64,000 nt of DNA from Owenia fusiformis (Eukaryota > Annelida > Polychaeta > Sabellida > Oweniidae): the NCBI GenBank assembly GCA_903813345.2, contig CAIIXF020000001.1, positions 28,015,915-28,079,914 of the forward strand, written 5' to 3'. Every line of letters begins with the position of its first letter. Position 1 is the stretch's first letter. A model generated the notes under the pieces. That model worked only from the letters and a program-made list of their open reading frames with translations. It had not been told where the DNA came from and ran no database searches. The position numbers and the translations under genes are program-made. Below, piece after piece: positions 51,201 through 60,700 of this stretch.

Positions 51201-54200
51201 TCACATCTACTCACTATAAAATGCAGATAGAGATTATGTGTTGAATTACAAGTACAAGTGCAAGTACAAAACATCATCTAGCTGCTACAACGTTTACCCC
51301 AAACACTCGATCGTACTTACTGCAGGTCTCTTCTCTCTTTTCTTCCTTTGCTTTTTCTCTGATTTGGAAGCAGGTGTACCACTTTCTTTCCTCTTATCAG
51401 CTTCTGAAATTTATTAAATTCATGATAATTCTAAAATTGGTGGTAGTGTTGTTTTGTTTTTGAAAAGTTCTGTTACACTATATAAACTTAAGATACAAAA
51501 CAACACATACTTTTTTTAGTTTTTGTTTTTTTCATAGAGTGTATTTCAGGTATCCAATCATCTCCACTCCCAGCACCATCATCACAGCCCCCCTCTTCTT
51601 CAGCATTTTCACCATCTGATTGATCATCATCGTCATCTTCTTCTTCTTCATCTGCCTTTTCTAATGACTTTTGCAGATTAGCTGTGAATTCTTCAAATGT
51701 TACTTCACCTACAATGCAAGGGGACACTAAAGTGATTATGTCCAATTAATTGTAGTTTTGAGTGGATTCAGAGAGCAGGTCAGGAAATGTATAATACCAA
51801 ATTTCCTGTAGGTTTGATTGTCTATGATTTACACTTTTTGTGCAAACTAGAAACAATGGAACTTCTAGCAATTTAGGTGTCCAAGCATCAAGATCGTATA
51901 GTAAGACACAGAGTCTAATAATATTGCTATTGGATGCCAATATACTGTATTTCTCCTTAAAGGTGCAACAATTAGTGCAGAGGGGCCATTCAACGATCAT
52001 GGACCAGTGTCAAAATATATTTAAGTTTGGATAATTTATCAAGACTTACACCTGTTTTAATTATCTACAAAGAAACCCCCTAGATAAACATTATTTCAGC
52101 TGATATTCCTCTTGAAACATGGTGGATCTTAAAAATATAAAAGTGGATTTCCTCTTATTATCTATTTTCCACTTATTTTAGCAAATTTGCTGTTTTTGGA
52201 CATTTGGCGGCTACTTAATTTGGTGAACTTGCAATATGGCAATGCACTAGTGGTACTAATTTACATGGTACTAAAATTACTGATGAATTTGGTGGACTTC
52301 AACAATTTGGGAGATCCATCAAATTAAGTAGAAGCACAGTAACTAGAACCACACACTTTTCAGAATTTAAGCTATAATTTTTCAATGAAGCATATAATTG
52401 CAGAATTGCTAAAATTCCAATTACTAGTATGATTTTTAAGATGTCAGTTGAGACAAATAAGGTATAAAATGCCACAAAATTTCTCAAGAACTTGTAAGTC
52501 ATTGTTTTTCTGAGTGGAATTTGGAAATACCCCCCCCCCACCGACCCTCTTCACAATGGACATCATATAGAGGTTAACGGGACAGGCTAACTTAAAAATC
52601 TAACACCCCTTACCATTGAGGTATCTCAGAGTTAGAGCTGTGTCTATGTTGCCACCTCTTTGTGACTCTGCAGCCTGCAGGAGCCTTTGCCCAGCCTCAG
52701 ACATTGGTACATCACTAGCATCTACTAGGTTAGCACCACTGCCATAACTAGTACAAGGTCTCGCATCAGTTAACTGAGTAAATGTAGGATTTGGTGCTGT
52801 GAGTGTAGAAAGACGCATGGGACTGGTACTGTTAACTGAGGATATGGGCGTCATTGATCCTTCCTCAAGTTCAATTTGTTCAATATTGTGTACCTCTGTT
52901 ATTTCACTACTTGGTCCCCCTGCATCCAGTACATGCTGGACATAGTCTGAACCATGCTGGAATTTCAATTTTATTTTTATTGATTATGGGGAGGGGGTGC
53001 GATCGCACACCCACTGGCTACGCCTATGTCAACCCCACATTTATGAGGGTAATCCCAAAATGTCGTTTTCTCAGTAACAAATGAGAGTGTTCAAGAGCTG
53101 TTTATGGAAAGAAGATAAATGTTCTGAAAATTGTAATAGTATTAGCATTGGAATTTCCAATGAGAACCATATGCCAAGGAAAAAGTAGTAGTAACTCAGA
53201 TATATATATGTAGAAACTCAGATTCAATGTTGAGCTTACTACTTCTTTTCCTTTGGCCTACATGTACAGTATGGGGAAAACTTATCCCGTTCCCGGACTA
53301 TGGTCCTGTGAACATCTCAATCTTTTGCCTGTGCGATTACAACATGGGAGAATTTTTTACTGATCTTACACTTCAGATACCTACTTCAATAGATTCCTTG
53401 GTAATTTAGCATTCTTTTCGTGTAGTTGAATCCACAATTGTCTGGGTTTATCGGCAGAACGAAGACATTTTCGTTTTTGATCGCAATATTTGCGTGTAAC
53501 ATTTAACTTATTTCAACCGTCAAATTCCTCCATATTGGTACTTCCGGGCTACATCCGGGACATCCAAACGGGGGATTCCCCTTTTAAATCCAACCGCCAT
53601 TTTGAAAAGTGATGGAATCTCTCTCGATGAAAAAGAGAAAATGTTCCCGTTCTGCCGATATACCCAGACAATCGGCGGTTCCAATATATTAGAAGTTACA
53701 TCTTGAGTTCTATAATGCATTGAGGTAGGTATCTTAAGTGTAAGGGGCGTAGATAATTCTCCCAAGTTGTAATCGTACAGGCAAATGAATGCGATCAGTG
53801 CAGGACTATAGTCCGGGAACGGGATAAGGGAAAACTTCAGGAGCATGTAGTACTATGATATGAGATGCTTATGCCAGATCTGAGTCAATATATCTATCTA
53901 TAAAAACTTATCATATACATATTGACTCAGATCTGACACAAGCAACTCATAGAGTTAGTGCTACAAGTTCCTGTGGGAAAACTAAAAAAATACGTAAAGG
54001 CTAGAGTACCGACAATTGTCGGTACTCTAGACTCTGATGTGGTGGCACGCTAGAGGACCGACAAATAAATTGTCGGTACGGGAGATATGCTGTGTTTACA
54101 CGCTAGAGGACCGACAAATATTGATTTTCGAATTTTCTGGCGCATGCGCAATGCGCGGGGGGATATTTCAGATATCATACGGATATTTTGGGAACAAGTG

Positions 54201-55595
54201 CAAAACCCGGGGAGGGCATTAGCCCCGGTTACCCGGGGATTACCAAACCCAGTCAAAAAATGGTAGCCCGGGAACAGGGAATGGTAGTTAACGTTGAAAA
54301 CCCAATAAAAAGGAAGGGGCGTTTGTACCTGTGGTATCGTTCTAAATAACCCATAGTTGGCTTCTAGGGTACCTAGTATGCCACTATTTGGTATCAAAAT
54401 AAAGAGGAGTTCAACTTTCATTTGAATAACGAAAATAGCGATGTAGGTCAAAATAGTTCCGAACGTGAGGATGTTTACTACGTGTTTGCCTGTCATATCA
54501 GAATTGAGGAAGTGGTAGCAAACGCGAGTTACAATAAACGGACGCTGATATCTCAAAAAGTAACCTGACTCCCTATAATTTGATGTAGGTCAATCGAACC
54601 CCTATATGGACAGGTGCATTTTGATATATAACACTATGGGGTGTAAGCGTTTCATAGTTGGTCACGAACGCCATATGTGCAAAGTATTGTTATGAATTTT
54701 CGAATTTGGTGTTGGATTACGGTACTCATACCTTATAGCACAATTTTTAATGGAAGTTGCATTTGGCTCCCTTAGTTAATGGCCACGATTTCATCTCGCA
54801 TGAGAGAGCTACCAAACGCAAAGTAAACAGTGATATATTCCAAATGAGATATTTCTCCTGTGCCATGGCGTAGTAAGGGTAGAGGTCGACGGGGGCGAAA
54901 GCATCCCCTCCTAATTGTATATATCGACCCATTAGATAGAACAAGAAAAGAGCTTTAAAATGTTTTTTAATTGAAGCTTGTAGGACAATTTTGATGGAAG
55001 TTGAATCAATTTTTGTCGAAATAAATTATGGCTGACTACAAGTTAATGCCTGTACGATTCCATACTGCAAAAGAAACACTATCCCCCCTCAAAAGAAAAG
55101 AGTAGATCTCGACGGGATTCGAACTCGGGACCGAGTGTGATCGAATCGTGCTCGCTAACCACTAGACTACCAGTGATGAAGTTCTTTAAGGAGTTAAATG
55201 TAGTGAATTTATTTATGAAATTGTCGGCTCTCTAGCAAAAACACGTAGCAGCCACTTGCGTACCGACAATTGTCGGTTCTCTATCTGACACTACTAGGTG
55301 ACGATAGAGTGCCGACAATTGTCGGTACCCCAGCAAATACCCCTGGACAGTCTCCAGTACCGACAATTGTCGGTCCTGGAGCCACTCCGAAAAAAATAAA
55401 AAAGATCAAAAATCTTTCAAAATATGTTTTTCAACATAATATTTTGGCAGTAAATTTATACATGTTTTGTTAGCATTTAGGGTCAGACTGTTGTAAAGGA
55501 CTAAAACAAACCTCTTGTCGGTTTCTCTGGATTTCATCCCACTCTCCAAAGGTGATATCACCTTCTAAATAACGCAACAAATCTGGATCTTCCAT
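36238..55595 (-). CDS. GTF3C3: General transcription factor IIIC subunit 3 (TFIIIC102), complete, 24 exons
   Basis: Exons in order: 55595-55512, 52956-52614, 51708-51511, 51403-51321, 50503-50386, 49877-49689, 49326-49160, 48739-48652, 47816-47758, 47411-47356, 46995-46905, 46600-46454, 46299-46119, 44180-44140, 43674-43539, 43202-43116, 42231-42176, 41814-41710, 41313-41227, 39593-39419, 38950-38826, 37288-37201, 36640-36567, 36345-36238. All phases fit, giving 2,886 nt and 961 aa (human about 886). TFIIIC binds tRNA-gene A/B boxes and recruits TFIIIB; this subunit is a TPR scaffold in the nucleus. Landmarks are an acidic N-terminus (EEEEDDDDDQSDGE), a basic patch, LPKDLQGLMGEANLNFARG, TPR repeats such as EPFQTLGMIYEEQGEMDKAL and ARVSLSLLQQQLGRPEAAL, and the C-terminal FLNRYLELRGECQEAYYNMG. 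Exon 2 is a Ser/Thr-rich linker. The YLxGxxTFxE motif occurs twice (residues ~9 and ~140). Introns hold many MITEs. Confidence 0.95.
38532..38826 (-). repeat. Tandem 98-bp duplications of the end of GTF3C3 exon 21
   Basis: The 98-bp unit is 12 + 65 nt of exon plus 21 nt of intron with the splice donor. Copy A (38890-38826) is the true exon end. Copy B (38792-38728) and copy C (38694-38630) follow in the intron at exact 98-bp spacing, and copy D (about 38600-38532) is decayed. B and C keep an open frame, GVTHFYFACKKLQTKHHTI and GVTYFHLFCQMFQTKSHTI against GVTYFHLACQKFQTKRHTI in A. Each ends in CAG before GTAGGATT and is preceded by AG. Confidence 0.9.
39548..39675 (-). repeat. 64-bp tandem duplication over the GTF3C3 exon 20 acceptor
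   Basis: Copies at 39548-39611 and 39612-39675 differ at about one base. Each contains the acceptor (CCTGTTTTCAG) and the first ~45 nt of exon 20. The copy nearer the rest of the exon is in frame. Using the upstream acceptor would add 64 nt and shift the frame. Confidence 0.9.
41178..41245 (-). repeat. 34-bp tandem duplication over the GTF3C3 exon 19 donor
   Basis: Two identical 34-bp copies (41178-41211 and 41212-41245) each carry the exon end GATATATGTGTCAAG and donor GTAATACAAGG. Splicing at the first donor keeps the frame. The second would add 34 nt and shift it. Confidence 0.9.
41918..42059. repeat. Fold-back hairpin in a GTF3C3 intron
   Basis: ATGCCTTGGTCAAATTTG ... GGCCGGCATCTGGCCGAT is mirrored by ATCGGCCGGATGCCAGCC ... 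CAAATTTGACCAAGGCAT. The arms are about 60 bp around a spacer of about 20 bp. Non-coding. Confidence 0.8.
42411..42872. mobile_element. hAT-like MITE with 8-bp target duplication
   Basis: Termini TAGGGGTGAGACGA and TCGTCTCACCCCTA are perfect inverted repeats. The 8-bp TTACTAGA duplicates at 42403-42410 and 42873-42880. Subterminal TCGAGTCGAATC-type repeats occur on both sides, in opposite orientation. The 462-bp element has no transposase. It lies in a GTF3C3 intron. The 8-bp TSD and T/CAGGGGTG end are hAT hallmarks. Confidence 0.92.
44327..45110. repeat. Dispersed repeat with GGCCGCCAT motifs and a (GGAC)n microsatellite
   Basis: Begins near GCGTAGCGAATCCCATC and ends TTCGATGGGATAA. Inside, AAAATGGC(C/G)GCCATTTT and TTCACATACCAAATATGAAC are repeated twice. 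A (GGAC)n tract spans about 44970-45066. The short open frames across the tract are repeat artefacts. It lies in the intron between GTF3C3 exons 13 and 14. Confidence 0.65.
45201..45946. mobile_element. TIR element with ATAGGGAG ends and TA duplication
   Basis: Left terminus ATAGGGAGGTTAAGATAAGC and right terminus GCTAATCTTAAACTCCCTAT pair with three mismatches, and TA flanks both. Subterminal motifs with CCTATACGTA also recur in opposite orientation. No ORF. A second non-autonomous element in the same GTF3C3 intron as the (GGAC)n repeat. Confidence 0.8.
47957..48145. mobile_element. pogo-like MITE in a GTF3C3 intron
   Basis: Starts with TA then CAGTGAAACCTGCAATTC, continues CTAATCCGAACACCTCTCAA, and ends ACACGTTTTACTA followed by TA. 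CAGT(A/G)AAACC termini with a TA target are typical of pogo/Tigger-related elements. No ORF. Confidence 0.75.
48136..48643. repeat. 32-bp minisatellite next to GTF3C3 exon 8
   Basis: About 15-16 copies of a unit holding GATGACACTTTACTAGG(A/T) and CAGGTTTTACTATA. It abuts the MITE above, whose right end has the same GTTTTACTATA sequence. The array ends about 9 bp beyond the exon 8 splice donor. Confidence 0.95.
49922..50212. mobile_element. piggyBac-like MITE (TTAA target)
   Basis: TTAA at 49918-49921 and 50213-50216 flanks inverted ends CCTCTTGACTACCCAG and GGGATTCAAGAGG. The 291-bp interior has no transposase. It sits between GTF3C3 exons 5 and 6. The open frame across it on the + strand is fortuitous. 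Confidence 0.8.
50981..51148 (-). mobile_element. GTCACCAC-family copy (minus, diverged)
   Basis: On the minus strand it has the family right end (TTTTGCATGTTAATGCCTTG) and the GTAACAGATGACAGGTGG region. The left part reads TACCACCAGATACCAACAG with a GTAACATATTG hairpin flank. It lies in the intron between GTF3C3 exons 4 and 5. Confidence 0.55.
53218..53850. repeat. 600-bp fold-back element in GTF3C3 intron 1
   Basis: Left arm (about 53270-53480) with AACTTATCCCGTTCCCGGAC, CCTGTGCGATTACAAC and GGGTTTATCGGCAGAACG. Right arm (about 53625-53836) with the complements CGTTCTGCCGATATACCC, GTTGTAATCGTACAGG and GTCCGGGAACGGGATAAG. Arms of about 200 bp pair imperfectly. Frames in both arms are not genes. 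Confidence 0.8.
54001..55375. repeat. Cluster of ACCGACAATTGTCGGT palindromes
   Basis: The 16-bp palindrome is centred at about 54015, 55269 and 55366, with a GCC variant at 55311-55326. At 54001-54030 the palindrome extends without a mismatch to 30 bp. At 55352-55380 flanking CTCCAG/CTGGAG extends the symmetry. Half or split versions lie at about 54056-54078, 54108-54119 and 55219-55227. The two end clusters enclose a ~1.2-kb segment holding a tRNA-like sequence. All lie in GTF3C3 intron 1. Confidence 0.8.
55104..55176 (-). repeat. tRNA-like sequence (pseudogene or tRNA-derived)
   Basis: On the minus strand an A-box match (TAGTCTAGTGG) and a B-box match (GAGTTCGAATCC) are about 40 bp apart, with a T-run soon after (CTTTTCTTTT). 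The T-stem has about three of five pairs and the acceptor arms do not pair well, so I do not call a functional tRNA. Confidence 0.5.
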
Positions 55596-55809
55596 GCTTC
55601 ACTGTAGCCTCCGCAATTGAAGAGCTCTCAAAACATTCACGACACACCCCGAATAGATTACCATAATATTTGTTAGATGGTGGATCAAAAAATCGAAGTT
55701 ATCTTCATTGCTGTAGACTTATAAAACATGTAAAACGCACGACGTCTTATTCAATACCTGCAAACTGATCCCAATGTTAGATTCCTTAACTAGGAAACAA
55801 TAACAACTG
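55596..55809. promoter_or_regulatory. Bidirectional promoter interval between GTF3C3 and HYI
   Basis: Only 214 bp separate the divergent start codons of GTF3C3 (55595) and HYI (upstream ATG at 55810). The gap must hold both 5' UTRs and core promoters. No clear TATA box was picked out for either direction, which is common for divergent housekeeping pairs. Regulation is inferred from position. Confidence 0.6.
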
Positions 55810-58800
55810 ATGACAACGCTGCTCGTTTGCAAAATTGGAAAACATTTAATTTTGAACAAATTGAAATTGTCCTTCTCAAGTTACACAACAGTAAAAATGC
55901 CATTGAAATTTGCAGCTAATGTATCAATGCTCTTTCAAGAAAATGGAACTCTTGACAAACGTTACAAAGTTGCGGAAAATGCTGGATTCAAATATGTAGA
56001 GTGCACATTTCCTTATGATATTCCAATAGAGACGCTGCAATCCGCCAAAGAAAGTGCAAATGTTGAGCAAGTTCTCGTCAATGGATGGCCAGGTACATCA
56101 GGGGCGGATTTGGGAACCAACAAAGGGGGGGGCAAATTTCAGGTCTGAGAAAAAACTTCAGTGCTTGCAAGCGCGGGGAAAAATTTGGAAATTTTGAGGC
56201 CCATTTTCTTCAAAATTTGGCCTAAATTAAAAAATAAGGCCTTACAAGGCCGAGTAATAGCCTATAAGGCCCATTTCTTGAGGCCTTAATGCCCATTTTG
56301 GCCCAAATTTTTGTTACTGTCGGCCCAATTTTTTTTCTGGGTGCACCCAAAGGGAGACCCTATCTGTTGCAAGAATTATGCCTGGCACAACCGTCACCAT
56401 GTTTTTAAGTTTCGCAAGGATCCTGCCATGACATATGACATATATACGGTATAACCGTGACAATGCTATATTATATTACATGGTCTGTCATGACCGTGGT
56501 AATGTTAAAGCCTGATATGAGCGTGACAATGCTATACTATCTTGCAAAGCCTGACATGACCGTGGTAATGTTAAAGCGTGATATGACCGTGACAATGGTT
56601 GCAAGGCCTGTCATGACCGTGGTAATGTTAAAGCCTGATATGACCGTGACAATGGTTGCAAGGCCTGTCATGACTGTGGTAAAGTTAAAGCACAATATGA
56701 CCGTGACAATGGTTATATTAAGTGACATTTAGTAGCATGAAAATACTGTAATGATAAATGTCATCGTTTATCTACCTTAAATATGTAAATCTAGACTACT
56801 ACTACTACTTTAACTCATAATTCATTTCCACAAACTATAATTCTAATCTCATTCAAGAATGTGAACGGTCATGACAGGCCTTGCAATATAATATAGCATT
56901 GTCACGGTCATGTCAGGCTTTAACATTACCACGGTCATGACAGGCCTTGCAATATAATATTGCATTGTAACGATTATACCAGGCTTTCACATTAACAATA
57001 CCATGGTGATGGCAGGATCCTTGCGAAACTTAAAAACACTTAATAATATGGCGACGGTTGTGCCAGGCATAAGTCTTGCAATAGATAGCATGTGCCCAAA
57101 GGATGTCCATATTTATGTGTCCATCAAATTATTTTTACTTTTGATGACCTTCAGTTTATATATTTTTAGGTGATATGACCAAAGGTGATGTTGGAATATC
57201 CGCTCTCCCAGACAGAATTGAAGAATTTAGGGAAAAACTAGAAACATCTATCAAATATGCAAATGCTTTAAACTGTAAAAGGTAAAATAACCTGTGGTGT
57301 TATAAATACTTTACAGAATTATGTTATAGAATAAATGTTATTAGAAAGATGGCAGTACTGATTCACAACTCTTACATAAAAAGTAGTGTACTGTATACAG
57401 TTTGTTTTTGTATGTTACCATTTCTTAATTCCATTCATAATTTTTGGTCTTTTTTTATTAAGAATGCATATCATGGCAGCTAGGGTTACTGATAAATTCA
57501 CAACCAAACAAATGGAGGCAGTGTATATTGAGAACCTGAAATATGCTGCAGACAGGCTACAGAAGGTATTTTGATAATAAAACTAGGAGAGGTATTTTAA
57601 ATGGGCAGATTGAGAATGTACAGAGCATAATTGCACAGAACCATGTCATTTCACTATTTGAAAATATCATAACATAGTTTTTGTAACCTTTAAATTAAAT
57701 GTAATTAACATAATGTAGTCTTGCACCAAGCCATGGTGGCTAATCCCTTAATGCCTAATCTAATGTACAATAAAACTTGTATATCTGAATACATCTAATC
57801 CCAACCCCTCTCAATATGAACGCTTTTTCTGTATCATTTTTATATCATCACCACAACTTTTTTGTGATGGCAGTTGGTGTTCGCCATTCAGTGTATGTAA
57901 CAAATGGCAGGTAGTGACATTTTGCATGTTAATGCCTCGTTTTAATCTTCCATTTTCCATGTTTAAAAAAACCTCGAAATGTTAACATGTGCCAATTCAA
58001 ACATTTTTGACTGCATACAAGACTCCTTGTTTTTTGTTCAGAAACCTTCAGTTATATATTATTTACAGGAAGGGATTCTTGCACTAATTGAAGCTGTGAA
58101 CTCAAGAATATCCGTCCCAGGATACCTGATGGACCATCCGCAAAAAGGTACATAAGTTAAGATAAAAAAAATTTCACATGCAAACCTCTTTTATTTCAAA
58201 CACTTCTTCCTAAATAATATCTTTGGAATTTTTGCAGTTTTGTGTCAATTATATTTTATTGATTATATCTGATTATGATTTTTTTCAATTCTAGCTGTTG
58301 AAATAATAGAAAAGGTGAATCATCCTAACCTAAAGATGCAACTGGTAAGTTTTATATTGTGTTTTCTTTGACTTCTCATGGTCCTTTAAGAATTGTATAT
58401 TTGGACACTTCTGCATGATATTGTATAAAGACACTATACTCATATATGTATCAAGACCTTTTTTGCGACACATTTCATGCTCCTAGAATATACCTAAGCA
58501 ATACATTCTTTTTATTTTTCAGGACCTATTTCATGTTCAGATTATGGATGGTAATCTGACAGGAAATATTAAGAAGTATCTCCCATATACAGGTAGGTGC
58601 AGTATACATTTCAATGGAATATTTCGAGACTGCTTAATTTAGAAGTACAGTAAAACCTGTATTAGTGAACACCTCTTTATAAGTAAACACCTTTCTCTAG
58701 TGAACACCCCTTCTAATCATATACTCCTCTGACTTCTGTATGAAATTGTCTCTATGTCCTGAACACCTACCTACTGTGAACATATTTTTGTTGCTCCATA

Positions 58801-59791
58801 TGTGTTCACTATACACAGGTTTTACTGTACATTTGATTGGTTTTAACATTAGGTTGAAACAAGAGGTTGAAAGCACATATTAATAACATGTATTTTTTAT
58901 TATGTAGCCAATATGTCTTATTGATTACAGGGCATATACAGATTGCCCAGGTGCCTAAACGAGGTGAACCTGACACTGAAGGAGAAATTAACTACCCATA
59001 TGTATTCAAAGTACTAGAGGAGAGTGGGTACGATGGATATATAGGCCTTGAATACATTCCTGCTGGTAATTAAAAAATACAGACCGAAGACCAGGGGTAA
59101 TATTGTCAAATACACCCCGCGGGGCTAGGCACGAACATTTTCTGTACCCTGAACGACCGAAGGGAGTGAGGGGTTGGAAAGCTTTTCTGCCTAGCCCTAA
59201 GTGGTGTATTCGACGATATTACACCTGCTCTGAGGTCTATATTACAATTCGAATATGAAAACTCACCAAATGTTTCGAATATTCATTATGGTCTGCCATT
59301 ACTATGATCTGCCGTAATGACGTCACACATTACACATTTTACCAGGGGCAATGTTCGCGAATATACCCCGGGTGAAATGTTGACTTTGTTTACAGTTTAT
59401 AGAAGGCGTGAATACAGCCATGTTCGAATTATATATATAGTACTGTGAATAGTGACAACATATGCGTCGCCATTAAACAAAGGTTAAACTTGGATACCTA
59501 TGCCTTCAAATGATACTGGTCTGATTTGATTTTTTTCATTGATTTCCATTAATTTTGAGCTTGAAAGAATCATTTTATTTTAATCTTGCAATCATCCAAT
59601 AGGTGATGGATCCAAAAATAACTCCATCGGTATCACTTATTTACATGTAAATGTACACATTCTCTTAAAACAACATGAGTTTTTTTAGTTTCCCAGTTTT
59701 TATATATCAAAGGGCCTCAGATTCATTTCCTTGTTTGATTTCAGGTAAAACTTTGGATGGCTTGAAATGGATGAAGATAATGGGATTTTGA
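55810..59791 (+). CDS. HYI: Hydroxypyruvate isomerase (HYI), complete, 8 exons
   Basis: Exons 55810-56092, 57170-57281, 57463-57565, 58069-58147, 58295-58344, 58523-58592, 58931-59065 and 59745-59791 join in phase to 879 nt (292 aa). The second in-frame ATG at 55897 ([13 protein letters not shown]) aligns with the usual family start and gives 263 aa (human about 277). The extra 29 residues are basic and hydroxylated with no acidic residue, so they could be a mitochondrial presequence. The enzyme is a TIM-barrel, xylose-isomerase-like protein that interconverts hydroxypyruvate and tartronate semialdehyde. Family blocks seen include [26 protein letters not shown] with a likely metal-binding Glu, [36 protein letters not shown] and GLEYIPAG with a second conserved Glu. 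Introns 1, 6 and 7 carry repeats. Divergent from GTF3C3. Confidence 0.95.
56349..57103. mobile_element. Fold-back element in HYI intron 1
   Basis: Outer arms GCCTGGCACAACCGTC ... GTTTTTAAGTTTCGCAAGGA and TCCTTGCGAAACTTAAAAAC ... GACGGTTGTGCCAGGC pair almost perfectly. The left half holds about five repeats of CATGACCGTGGTAATGTTAA / ATGACCGTGACAATG. The right half holds the same units inverted. It is a ~750-bp non-coding element; frames across the units are artefacts. Confidence 0.85.
57842..57950 (+). mobile_element. GTCACCAC-family copy (partial) in an HYI intron
   Basis: ATCACCACAACTTTTTTGTG, GTAACAAATGGCAGG, GTAGTGACATTTTGCATGTT and AATGCCTCGTTT follow the family order. The left hairpin is lost. 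A pogo-like fragment (CCCCTCTCAATATGAACGC) lies just before it at about 57766-57835. Confidence 0.65.
58648..58827. mobile_element. pogo-like MITE in HYI intron 6
   Basis: CAGTAAAACCTGTATTAGTG and its inverted partner CACTATACACAGGTTTTACTG end a 180-bp element flanked by TA. The interior repeats GTGAACACC. No ORF. Confidence 0.9.
59081..59253. repeat. Fold-back hairpin in HYI intron 7
   Basis: Left arm GGGGTAATATTGTCAAATAC, GGGGCTAGGC; right arm GCCTAGCCC, GTATTCGACGATATTACACC. GACCGAAGGGAG lies at the loop, as in the 30.1-kb hairpin. Non-coding. Confidence 0.8.
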
Positions 59792-60147
59792 ACAGACATC
59801 TACTGTTCTCAATCTCTTTAAGAAGCTATGGGATATATCTACATACTAGTATATGGGAATACATTAACATGCCTTTAATTGAAATGGATTTAATTGGCAT
59901 ACCTAGCCTTGGACATAAGTTGAACCTAAATGACGGTAATTTGATCCAAAATTGAAGGATCTAAGATGGATGTAAGAATAGTGCAGTAACAAATATATTT
60001 CTATCAATGTGTGTATTCATTAAATCAAGTAAATACATCAAACATGTTTTTTATTATCACTCATACTTTTGGTGATTGAATATATAATCACCATGAAATT
60101 GGCAAGAAATTTAATACAAATGCATAATGAAAATACTGATAAACATA

Positions 60148-60538
60148 CAGTAAAAACTGTGTAAGTGGAACACATTTGGTACTCCACTTGGATAGTGTTT
60201 GTTCTACTATGAGGTACATTTAACATAAGTCAGTTGGTCTTTGGATTCTAAAAAGTGTTCCGCTTGAACAGTGTTCAGCTATAAGGTTCATTTAAGATAA
60301 ATCAGTTGGTCTTGGGATTCTAAAAAGTGTTCCACTTGAAAAGTTTTCTACTATGAAGTTCATTTAGCATAAGTCAGTTGGTCTTTGGACTCTAAAAAGT
60401 GTTCCACCTGAACAGTGCTCTACTATGAGGTTCATTTAACATAAATCAGTTGGTCTTGGGACTCTAAAAAGTGTTCCACTAACATAGGTGTTCCACTTCT
60501 ACATGTTCTAGAGGTGTTCCACTTTACAGGTTTCACTG
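60148..60538. mobile_element. pogo-like MITE between HYI and the TMEM255-like gene
   Basis: CAGTAAAAACTGTGTAAGTG and its inverted partner CACTTTACAGGTTTCACTG are flanked by TA. The interior has three or four copies of a ~75-bp unit with TAAGTCAGTTGGTCTT and AAAAAGTGTTCCAC. It fills most of the space after the HYI stop. Confidence 0.85.
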
Positions 60539-60635
60539 TATACAGTTGTTGTCTAATATGAATAAAAAGAACAGTCCTGTGACAAGCTAAAACACTCAGG
60601 CAGTACAGCAGAGTATATAGGTAGAGTAGAGTTCA

Positions 60636-60700
60636 ATACAGTACAGTGCATTACAATACAGTACAGTACAGTACAATACAGCACCGTACCGTACAGTAAG
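60636..60700. repeat. ACAGT pentanucleotide microsatellite
   Basis: Runs of (A)CAGTA and CAATA, with GTACC variants near the end. Confidence 0.85.

Noticed and set aside
53520-53846. 108-codon minus frame similar to the + frame at 53227-53409
   Set aside because: The similarity arises because both are arms of one fold-back element.
54050-54556. 168-codon minus frame in GTF3C3 intron 1
   Set aside because: No family resemblance, and it spans palindrome repeats. Not needed by the consistent GTF3C3 exon chain.
56457-56732. Repetitive frames [10 protein letters not shown]-type on both strands
   Set aside because: Lie in tandem units of the HYI intron 1 fold-back element.
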